A DNA stretch of 64,000 nt from positions 1 to 64,000 of the forward strand of contig NZ_QNVT01000025.1 of the NCBI RefSeq assembly GCF_003385515.1. The letters are read 5' to 3'. The notes below the pieces were generated by a model that did no database searches, was not told the DNA's origin, and saw nothing but the letters and a program-made list of their open reading frames with translations. This stretch comes from Chryseobacterium pennae (GTDB lineage: Bacteria; Bacteroidota; Bacteroidia; Flavobacteriales; Weeksellaceae). A program made the translations under genes and the position numbers. This document shows, in pieces, positions 34,032-40,792 of the stretch. Position 1 is the first letter of the stretch; every line of letters begins with the position of its first letter.

Positions 34032-34841
34032 CTATTTTTTATCAGAACCAAGAATTATTTTCATTGAATTCTGATAGTCCAAATTATCTGTTATTCCGTT
34101 GTGATACTGATCTTTTAATACGATCAGGCTATCCCCTTTTTTGAAATTATTTTTAAGTTTTAAAGAGGCATTATAATGAATAACCTCATCTTTATCACCA
34201 TGAAAAATAATAACAGGTGATGGAACGGTTTTTAAATATTCGTTGGTCTCAAAATTATATTTCAGTAAAAACTTAGGAAGAAATGAAAATTTCTGACTCA
34301 TTTCATCTTTCATACTGTAGTAAGGTGCTTGTAAAATTAACAATCTTGCCTGATGGTCTGATGCTAATTTTGCAGCTAATCCTGTTCCTACAGAGTATCC
34401 TAAAATAATAATTTTGTTTTCCGGATATCTTTTTAAAAGCTCCTGGTAAGCATTCTCAACATCTGAAAAAAGCTGATCTTTACTATTAATATGATCTTCG
34501 CTTTTACCGTAGCCTCTGTAATCCAACATAAACGTATCATAATTAATACTTTTATACAATTGAGCGACTTCACTCCAGCCTTTTATTGATCCTCCGTTTC
34601 CATGAAGATAAAAGATAGCTCCTTTGGGATTTTGAGTTTTAAATAATACTGAACTCAAATGCTTTTCATCCTTTGTCCGGATTGTTATTTCTTCAAAACT
34701 ACCATCAAAACTAAACTTATAATTTTCAGGTAACTTTTCAGGATAAAAAATAATTTTCTCCTGATAGAAATAAATTCCTACACATAGCAGTATGTATGCT
34801 ATAAGAAAAAAAGCAAGTATTCCCAGAAGCATATTTTTCAT
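34032..34841 (-). CDS. Membrane-anchored alpha/beta hydrolase (ABHD13/17-like)
   Basis: A 269-residue protein with one N-terminal membrane helix (residues 4-27), then YQEKIIFYPEKLP, YLHGNGGS, LDYRGYGKS, the nucleophile elbow GYSVGTG, Asp in HGDKDEVI and His in YHNGIT. This is the Bem46/ABHD13-like hydrolase type. It is inserted between paaC and paaD with gaps of 6 and 3 nt, so it is translated within the operon. Substrate unknown; thioesterase or esterase action on pathway by-products is possible. Confidence 0.87.
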   Translation of the reverse strand: MKNMLLGILAFFLIAYILLCVGIYFYQEKIIFYPEKLPENYKFSFDGSFEEITIRTKDEKHLSSVLFKTQNPKGAIFYLHGNGGSIKGWSEVAQLYKSINYDTFMLDYRGYGKSEDHINSKDQLFSDVENAYQELLKRYPENKIIILGYSVGTGLAAKLASDHQARLLILQAPYYSMKDEMSQKFSFLPKFLLKYNFETNEYLKTVPSPVIIFHGDKDEVIHYNASLKLKNNFKKGDSLIVLKDQYHNGITDNLDYQNSMKIILGSDKK

Positions 34842-34847
34842 GACTTA

Positions 34848-35597
34848 CTACCAGGTACACCCAGGATACGCTCTCTGCATATACTGAAGCTCACAAAGGA
34901 TAAATCCAAAGTATTCTGTATGATATCCTGTTCTGGATTTTGGCTGCATAAACGGATCAGTTGGATATTCTAACCCAAAGCTTTGGAAATCTTTCTCTGT
35001 AATGGCAACAAACTCTTTGTACAGTTCATCAACATTAGGAACGATATTTAACACAACAAGATCATCTTCACCTTCTGATTTGGCAAATAATCCTTTGGTG
35101 TATTCCCAGATATTTTCGATGGCTTTTTCCAAACGCTGGCGGCTTTCTTCTGTTCCCTGAGCGAAAATCTTCATCCAGGATGCCGTATGAGTATAGTGAT
35201 ATCTTACTTCTTTTAATGATTTCTGAGCAATAGCAGATAACTCTTCATCTGTAGAATTTGATAATGCTTCATACATCAGTTTCTGATATATAGAGAAAAC
35301 ATATACTTTAAGAATGGTCTGTGCATAATCTTCATTAGGAAGCTCTGTCCAGTGTGCGTTTAGATATTCGTGCTCATATCTTAAAAAGGCAATATCATCC
35401 TCATTTTTACCGTTATCAATCACTCTTGAAGCATACACATAAAAGTTATTGGCCTGCCCAAGTTCATCCAACGCAATATTCGTTAATGCAATATCTTCCT
35501 CTAAATAAGGACCTTCACCGCACCATGCAGACAAACGCTGTCCCATAATGAAACTGTCATCTGCTAGTTTTAATAAATAATTATATAATGGGTTCAT
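34848..35597 (-). CDS. paaC: Phenylacetyl-CoA epoxidase subunit PaaC
   Basis: A 249-residue ferritin-like helical protein, the structural partner of PaaA. Typical segments are LADDSFIMGQRLSAWCGEGP, DIALTNIALDELGQA and SLKEVRYHYTHTASWM. PaaC lacks a working di-iron site and supports PaaA in the PaaAC catalytic core. Length matches E. coli PaaC (248). Confidence 0.95.
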   Translation of the reverse strand: MNPLYNYLLKLADDSFIMGQRLSAWCGEGPYLEEDIALTNIALDELGQANNFYVYASRVIDNGKNEDDIAFLRYEHEYLNAHWTELPNEDYAQTILKVYVFSIYQKLMYEALSNSTDEELSAIAQKSLKEVRYHYTHTASWMKIFAQGTEESRQRLEKAIENIWEYTKGLFAKSEGEDDLVVLNIVPNVDELYKEFVAITEKDFQSFGLEYPTDPFMQPKSRTGYHTEYFGFILCELQYMQRAYPGCTW

Positions 35598-35606
35598 TGT
35601 TTAGTA

Positions 35607-35699
35607 GATTTGAAGACTAACAGATGATAGACGGATAGATGATAGATAGGTACACTTTAACGTCTTTTATCTCTTCGTCTATTATCTCCAAGTCTTATT
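35607..35699. repeat. Hairpin repeat, GATAGA family
   Basis: The left arm (AGACTAACAGATGATAGACG and on) is complementary to the right arm 35662-35699, whose reverse complement reads AGACTTGGAGATAATAGACG. Words differ from the other families, but size and layout are the same. Fills the paaB-paaC gap. Confidence 0.8.
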
Positions 35700-35703
35700 C
35701 TTA

Positions 35704-35985
35704 TTACATATTTTTTACGTCGTTTGGAATATCATAGAAAGTTGGATGACGGTATAGTTTGTCATCAGCCGGATCGAAGAACGCTTCTTTATCTATCCCT
35801 TCCGAAGTCACAATATATTTACTTGGAACTACCCAAACAGAAGTTCCTTCTTTTCTTCTTGTATAAACGTCTCTTGCGTTCTGTAAAGCCATTTCTGCTG
35901 TTGGCGCCTGTACAATTCCAACGTGTTTGTGAGATAATCCCGGTTTAGTCTGAATAAACACTTCCCACATATCTAAATTTGCCAT
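35704..35985 (-). CDS. paaB: Phenylacetyl-CoA epoxidase subunit PaaB
   Basis: A 93-residue protein starting MANLDMWEVFIQTKPG at the ATG at 35985; a TTG at 35991 is not needed. Conserved stretches HVGIVQAPTAEMALQNARD and SVWVVPSKYI are typical. PaaB bridges PaaAC heterodimers in the epoxidase. Length matches E. coli PaaB (95). Confidence 0.95.
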   Translation of the reverse strand: MANLDMWEVFIQTKPGLSHKHVGIVQAPTAEMALQNARDVYTRRKEGTSVWVVPSKYIVTSEGIDKEAFFDPADDKLYRHPTFYDIPNDVKNM

Positions 35986-35994
35986 AGTCAAATT

Positions 35995-36104
35995 AATTTA
36001 ACAATGTATCAATGTACCAGTTTATCAATGAGATTCTTCGCTTTGCTCAGAATGACAATTGATTGTTACATTTTTACATTGGTATATTGTTACATTATTA
36101 TATT
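35995..36104. repeat. Hairpin repeat, AATGTA family, with nested element
   Basis: The left arm AACAATGTATCAATGTACCA (35999-36030 region) pairs with the right arm 36057-36104 (GTTACATTTTTACATTGGTA inside). The loop holds AGATTCTTCGCTTTGCTCAG plus AATGAC (36031-36056), shared with 39818-39843. The right arm repeats that at 27676 almost exactly. The last bases run into the paaA stop. Confidence 0.85.
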
Positions 36105-37036
36105 ACTTCTTTTTGTTGTTTTTCTGCAAAAGCAATTGCTGCTTCTTTCACCCATGAATTTTCTCTTTGAGCCTTTCTCTTCGTCTCAATACGTTTTTTA
36201 TTGGCAGGTCCGTTTCCTTTTAAGATTTCCATGAATTCACCCCAAGGAAGTTCTCCGAAATCATAATGCTGTCTTTCTTCATTCCATTTCAGATCTTTAT
36301 CCGGAATCGTTAATCCTAGGAATTCAGCCTGAGAAACGGTAACGTCAATAAATCTCTGACGAAGACTGTCGTTACTTTCTCTTTTCACTCTGTAATTCAT
36401 GGAGATTTTAGAATTTGGCGAGCTATCATCATTAGGACCAAACATCATTAAAGCCGGCCACCAGAAACGGTTTAATGAAGCCTGAGCCATTTCTTTCTGT
36501 TGTTTTGTACCACGGCAAAGCGCCATCAGGATCTCATACCCTTGTCTTTGGTGGAAAGATTCTTCTTTACAGATTTTCACCATCGCTCTTGAATAAGGAC
36601 CATAAGAGTTCCCCATCAACATTACCTGGTTCATAATGGCAGCACCATCAACCAACCAACCGATAGCACCGATATCAGCCCAGCTTAGAGTCGGATAATT
36701 GAAAATACTTGAATATTTTGCTTTTCCTTCCAGCATATCATCATAAGTAGCATCTCTGTCTGCCCTGATGCTTCCGTTTCCTAAGGTTTCTGTTGCAGAG
36801 TATAGGTATAAACCGTGTCCTGCCTCATCCTGAACTTTAGCAAGAAGTGCCATTTTTCTTCTTAATGATGGAGCTCTGGAAATCCAGTTGGCTTCCGGCA
36901 GCATTCCTACGATTTCAGAATGGGCATGCTGTGAAATCTGGCGAACCAATAATTTTCTGTAATCATCGGGCATTACATCTTTTGGCTCTACTTTATTTTC
37001 TTCGTGAACGTATTGAACAAATTTTTCTAAGTCCAT
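36098..37036 (-). CDS. paaA: Phenylacetyl-CoA epoxidase catalytic subunit PaaA
   Basis: A 312-residue di-iron monooxygenase that epoxidises the aromatic ring of phenylacetyl-CoA. Iron-ligand motifs are visible as DEAGHGLYLY and EESFHQRQGYE, with the flanking region HSEIVGMLPEANWI. Length matches E. coli PaaA (309). Gap regions on both sides contain hairpin repeats. Confidence 0.96.
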   Translation of the reverse strand: MDLEKFVQYVHEENKVEPKDVMPDDYRKLLVRQISQHAHSEIVGMLPEANWISRAPSLRRKMALLAKVQDEAGHGLYLYSATETLGNGSIRADRDATYDDMLEGKAKYSSIFNYPTLSWADIGAIGWLVDGAAIMNQVMLMGNSYGPYSRAMVKICKEESFHQRQGYEILMALCRGTKQQKEMAQASLNRFWWPALMMFGPNDDSSPNSKISMNYRVKRESNDSLRQRFIDVTVSQAEFLGLTIPDKDLKWNEERQHYDFGELPWGEFMEILKGNGPANKKRIETKRKAQRENSWVKEAAIAFAEKQQKEVI

Positions 37037-37044
37037 AATCTTTT

Positions 37045-37147
37045 AATTTGAGAATTTGAGAATTAGTTAATTTGAAAATTATTTAGAGAAACTGAGAATA
37101 AACTATTACCCATTTTCAAATTTCCAAATTAGCACATTTTCAAATTG
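37045..37147. repeat. Hairpin repeat, AATTTGA family
   Basis: The left arm 37045-37080 (AATTTGAGAATTAGTTAATT inside) pairs with the right arm 37111-37147, whose reverse complement has AATTTGAAAATGTGCTAATT. Fills the paaE-paaA gap. Confidence 0.85.
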
Positions 37148-37149
37148 AA

Positions 37150-38235
37150 TTAAACATCATAATTAAGCATCACCACATTTGTTGTCGGGTGACATTGGCA
37201 GGTCAGAACGTAACCTCTGGCTACTTCATCTTCGGTAAGCGCGTAGTTTTTCTCCATAAAAACTTCTCCCTCCAAAACTTCCGCTTTACACGTACAACAA
37301 ACTCCTCCTTTACATGCAAAAGGCACAGGAAGGTTGTCTTTCAATGCTTTATCTAAGATACTTTCTTTTTTGGAATTAAGGTGGAACGAATATTCATCAT
37401 CATCAATAATGACCGTTACCATACTTTCAATATTGGCAATCGCTTTGAATTCATCACTCATTTCCTCTGTATTCTCTTCGTCAGGGGCTGTGAAATATTC
37501 AAATAGAACCTGAATTGCCGGTACTTTTTTATCTTTCTTTAAATAATCTGCGATGCCTTTAATCATCTCTGAAGGACCACAAATGAAATAAGTTGCTTCT
37601 TTTACATCGATCTCGGTGTATCTTTCAAACAACTGATCTAATTTTTCTGCGGAAATTCTTCCTTCAAAAACCGGATCTTCATGTTTCTCACGGCTTACCA
37701 GATAAATCACTTTCAGTCTTCCGTTGAACTGCTCTACCAGCTTATCAATTTCAGCTTTTCTTAAAACATGATTCATACTTCTGTTGCTGTAAAACAGGTA
37801 AGCATTGCTGTTAGGCTCCTGATAAAGGCTTTCTTTGATATTGGATAAAACCGGTGTAATTCCGCTTCCTGCAGCTAATCCTATATAAGTTTTTATATTG
37901 GTAGGGTGATAAGAAGTGTTGAAACCTCCCATTGGAGGCATTACTTCCAGCATTTCATCCATGTGAAGATGCTCATTGAAATATCCTGATACTTTTCCGT
38001 TTTCCAGCAATTTCACCAAAACTTCCAGGGTATTGCTTTTTTCGCTTGGAGCATTGCAGATAGAGTAAGAACGTCTCTCTTCATTTCCGTTGATCACCAT
38101 TCGGAAATTAAGGTACTGTCCCTGTTTGAACCTGAACTTGTCTTTCAGTTCTTCAGGAATTTCTACCGCTACATTCACAGCGTCTGAAGTATCCTTCTGA
38201 ACCTTTACAGTTTTAAGTTTATAAAATGAATTCAT
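37150..38235 (-). CDS. paaE: Phenylacetyl-CoA epoxidase reductase PaaE
   Basis: A 361-residue electron-transfer subunit. The FAD-binding part has RRSYSICNAPS, the NAD part has GLAAGSGITPVLS and ATYFICGPSEMI. The C-terminal plant-type ferredoxin domain has C-K-G-G-V-C-C-T-C and a later Cys (VLTCQCHP). It passes electrons from NAD(P)H to PaaA. Start overlaps the paaK stop as TAATG, implying translational coupling. Confidence 0.95.
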   Translation of the reverse strand: MNSFYKLKTVKVQKDTSDAVNVAVEIPEELKDKFRFKQGQYLNFRMVINGNEERRSYSICNAPSEKSNTLEVLVKLLENGKVSGYFNEHLHMDEMLEVMPPMGGFNTSYHPTNIKTYIGLAAGSGITPVLSNIKESLYQEPNSNAYLFYSNRSMNHVLRKAEIDKLVEQFNGRLKVIYLVSREKHEDPVFEGRISAEKLDQLFERYTEIDVKEATYFICGPSEMIKGIADYLKKDKKVPAIQVLFEYFTAPDEENTEEMSDEFKAIANIESMVTVIIDDDEYSFHLNSKKESILDKALKDNLPVPFACKGGVCCTCKAEVLEGEVFMEKNYALTEDEVARGYVLTCQCHPTTNVVMLNYDV

Positions 38236-39551
38236 TATTTTTTTAGTATTCTATTAATTTTTCCACCTTCGCACTTCGGCAAACTGTCCTGAGCATGAAC
38301 TTTCACCTTTGTAGTGATTCCTACTCTCTTTTTTATTTCGTTTTCAATATTTTTCCCAAAGCTTCCGACAAAATTAAAATAATCATCGGTATTTGCTTGT
38401 ATTTTTTGTGTATTGACCAGCTCATCATCTATTTCAACATCAATATCTAAGGCGACACACATATGTTCTTTTTCTATTGGAGTTAAATAATAATTGGGAA
38501 CCACTCCTTTTACATGAGAAAATACCTCTTCAATCTGGCTTGGATATACGTTTACCCCTCTTACGATCAGCATATCATCTGCTCTGCCAATAATCGGCTT
38601 CATCTTCACCATGCTTCTTTTGGCATTTTCATCATAGTAAAGACTTGTAATATCATTCGTCCAGTAACGCAGAAGCGGCATTGCTTTTTTCGTTAATGTG
38701 GTAATTACAAGCACTCCTTCTTCTCCGAACGGAACAGGCTGCTTGGTAATTGGGTCCAGAATTTCAGGATAGAAATGGTCTTCCCAAATGTAAGAGCCTC
38801 CTTTTTCTTCAAAGTCTTCCATAGAAACTCCAGGACCGATAATTTCACTCAAACCATAAATATTGGTTGCATGAACACCCAATCTTTCTTCAATATGCCC
38901 CCTGATAATGTCTGTCCATGGTTCTGATCCCAATATCGCATACTTAAGACTGATTTCATCAGCAGAAATTCCTCTTTTAGCAAATTCATCAGCAATGGTT
39001 AAAGCATAAGATGGGGAACAGCAGATTACTTCCGGTTTGAAGTCTACAATAAGATCTACCTGTCTGGCTGTCATTCCTCCTGAAATAGGAAGAACACTCA
39101 TTCCCAACATTTCGGCACCGTAATGAAGCCCTAAACCTCCGGTAAAAATCCCATAACCATAAGCATTATGCAGCTGCATTCCCGGTCTTGCCCCTGCTGC
39201 ATGTAATGATCTTGCCACCACTTCACTGAAAAGATCTACATCTTCTTTTGTGTATCCCACCACTGTTGGTTTTCCTGTAGTCCCACTTGAACAGTGAATC
39301 CTCTGAAGTTCAGTTTTAGGAACAGTAAATAAACCGAATGGGTAATTGTCTCTTAAATCCTGTTTATAAGTAATCGGAAGTTTCGTGATATCATCAATTG
39401 ACCTTATTTCCTGTGGAGAGATCTGCAATTCATTAAACTTTCTTCTATAAAATTCCGATTTCTCGTTCAGATAACCCATGAGATTTACTAACCGGTCGGA
39501 TTGAAGCTGTCTCAATTGACCCAGCTCCAGATATTCAACTGAAAAATCCAT
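38235..39551 (-). CDS. paaK: Phenylacetate-CoA ligase PaaK
   Basis: A 438-residue adenylate-forming enzyme from the ATG at 39551 (MDFSVEYLELGQL); the ATG at 39566 adds five residues but falls inside the operator. Motifs are CSSGTTGKPTVVGY (phosphate loop), NAYGYGIFTGGLG, IYGLSEIIGPG and RADDMLIVRGVNVYPSQ. It activates phenylacetate to phenylacetyl-CoA, the pathway entry step. First gene of the operon. Confidence 0.95.
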   Translation of the reverse strand: MDFSVEYLELGQLRQLQSDRLVNLMGYLNEKSEFYRRKFNELQISPQEIRSIDDITKLPITYKQDLRDNYPFGLFTVPKTELQRIHCSSGTTGKPTVVGYTKEDVDLFSEVVARSLHAAGARPGMQLHNAYGYGIFTGGLGLHYGAEMLGMSVLPISGGMTARQVDLIVDFKPEVICCSPSYALTIADEFAKRGISADEISLKYAILGSEPWTDIIRGHIEERLGVHATNIYGLSEIIGPGVSMEDFEEKGGSYIWEDHFYPEILDPITKQPVPFGEEGVLVITTLTKKAMPLLRYWTNDITSLYYDENAKRSMVKMKPIIGRADDMLIVRGVNVYPSQIEEVFSHVKGVVPNYYLTPIEKEHMCVALDIDVEIDDELVNTQKIQANTDDYFNFVGSFGKNIENEIKKRVGITTKVKVHAQDSLPKCEGGKINRILKK

Positions 39552-39559
39552 AAAACTAA

Positions 39560-39608
39560 CTAACATTTGTTAGGTGTAAATTTAAAAAGATTTTGGAAGC
39601 TGGCAAAA
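39560..39608 (-). promoter_or_regulatory. Promoter and operator of the phenylacetate operon
   Basis: On the minus strand, -33 TTTTG (39604-39608), a 19-nt spacer and -7 TAAATTTA (39577-39584) fit the Bacteroidetes promoter form. Immediately downstream is the perfect palindrome CTAACA-AA-TGTTAG (39560-39573), placed over the expected start of transcription and 8 nt before the ATG at 39551. This is a natural repressor site for the TetR protein encoded next to it. Confidence 0.7.
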
Positions 39609-39665
39609 TTTTTATGATTTTCGTCATATTTTGAATGATTCTAAATAACTAATTTGAAATTACTC

Positions 39666-39785
39666 ATGAATCATTACAAATCAAAAAATACGGAAAAGTT
39701 GATAGAAGCTGCTCCACATGCTATTTACCGTTCAAAGCGGAATGAAATAAACGTGGAATCTCAAGAAAATTTCTTTAAAATGTAA
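39666..39785 (+). CDS. Possible small protein, uncertain
   Basis: An open frame of 39 residues (MNHYKSKNTEKLIEAAPHAI and on), on the opposite strand between paaK and the TetR gene. The product is basic and hydrophilic, with no motif or leader. The frame has reasonable codon use but no clear promoter. It may be chance, so low confidence. Confidence 0.25.
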   Translation: MNHYKSKNTEKLIEAAPHAIYRSKRNEINVESQENFFKM

Positions 39786-39817
39786 AACTAAATGTTAAGT
39801 AAGATCTGATAATTATA

Positions 39818-39843
39818 GAGATTCTTCATTCGTCAGAATGACA
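39818..39843. repeat. TTCTTCG...CAGAATGAC dispersed element, free copy
   Basis: GAGATTCTTCATTCGTCAGA followed by ATGACA matches the element inside the hairpin loops at 36031-36056 and, less well, 27651-27675. Here it occurs without flanking hairpin arms. Confidence 0.7.
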
Positions 39844-39851
39844 AAACTATA

Positions 39852-40430
39852 TTACTTGCTTTGATTCCCCAGAAGTCCATAAAGAATTTTATCCCTTATT
39901 TCTTCAGTAATCTCATCTGTAGAATCACTGCTTCTTTTAAACCAGAAATAAGAATTATTCAGGGTATGAAGAATGAATCTTGTAGTAAAGGAGGGCGATT
40001 TCAGTTCCCATTTTTCGGCCTGATAGATTTCAGAAATCAGCTGTTCTACTTCCTGCTGATAATTTTTCCTTAATTCTATAAATTCAGGAAGTCTTTCTTC
40101 CAGATGTCTCCACTCTATGGAATAGATGTGGGTAACATCACGGTTTTTAAGAACAACTGACAGGTGTTTATCTAAAAACAAATTCAGTTTTTCCCTTGGA
40201 ACAATATCTGTATTTTTTACTTTCTGAAGCTCATCGAAAAACTCCTGTGCAATACCAAAACAAACCCACTCCAGAATTTCTTCTTTTGAACGGATATGTG
40301 CATATAAGGATGCTGCCTTGATATTAAGCTTCGTAGCAAGATCTCTAACAGAGCTTCCCATATAGCCCTTTTCCTTGAAAAGTTCTACTGCTACGTTTAA
40401 TATTTTCCTTTGTTTTTCTTTAAGTTCCAT
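39852..40430 (-). CDS. TetR-family regulator, probable phenylacetate repressor
   Basis: A 192-residue protein from the ATG at 40430 (MELKEKQRKILN); the frame reaching 40502 adds 24 unlikely residues. The TetR helix-turn-helix is residues 8-55 (SSVRDLATKLNIKAASLYAH). The ligand domain is all-helical. Position directly upstream of paaK, same strand, suggests a PaaR-type repressor that senses phenylacetyl-CoA. The palindrome on the paaK promoter supports this. Two short palindromes (CTGGA-A-TCCAG at 40473 and AATTC-GGT-GAATT at 40486) lie upstream of its own start. Confidence 0.88.
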   Translation of the reverse strand: MELKEKQRKILNVAVELFKEKGYMGSSVRDLATKLNIKAASLYAHIRSKEEILEWVCFGIAQEFFDELQKVKNTDIVPREKLNLFLDKHLSVVLKNRDVTHIYSIEWRHLEERLPEFIELRKNYQQEVEQLISEIYQAEKWELKSPSFTTRFILHTLNNSYFWFKRSSDSTDEITEEIRDKILYGLLGNQSK

Positions 40431-40702
40431 CTGTAAAAATGCAAAAGTAGTTATTCTGAAATAAATTGAATACTGGAATCCAGCAAATTCGGTGAATTCC
40501 AAATTTACTTTTCAGGCTTTTCTTCTTTAAGCTGACTATTTGTTCATCAATTTCAGAGAAATTTTTATAGAATCGGAAATTTTGTCAAGTTAAATTATCG
40601 TTAAAAATACATAATCCGGAAATTTTGTCCATATTTTTTGTAAATTTAATAATTGAATGATTTTTGCGATACACTCTTCGATTACATGATTAAATAATTG
40701 AT

Positions 40703-40739
40703 AGGCATTAAGAAGCTAAGCCTGAAAATTTAGTTTCTT
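40703..40739 (+). other. Alternative hairpins in the clpB leader
   Basis: AGGC (40703-40706) can pair with GCCT (40720-40723), or AAGAAGCTAA (40710-40719) can pair with TTAGTTTCTT (40730-40739). They exclude each other. They lie 54-90 nt before the clpB start. No HrcA CIRCE element is visible. The remainder of 40431-40792 has a T-rich stretch with possible -33 TTTTG and -7 GATTTTTG, weak. Confidence 0.3.
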
Positions 40740-40792
40740 GATGTTTTTTAAGACAAAACTTTAAACGAATCATTACCAAAAATATATAAAAT

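Noticed and set aside
27615..37147. CRISPR array
   Set aside because: Repeats are inverted, unequal in spacing and separated by genes; no cas genes are present.
27615..37147. Plain Rho-independent terminators within the paa operon
   Set aside because: Stems are long and AT-rich, lack consistent T-runs, and lie between genes that must be co-expressed.
40431..40502. Longer TetR start at 40502
   Set aside because: The 24 added residues are unlike TetR N-termini, and the helix-turn-helix spacing fits the ATG at 40430.
40703..40739. RNA thermometer in the clpB leader
   Set aside because: Two alternative stems are visible, but they are short and far from the start codon, so there is no support for thermal control.
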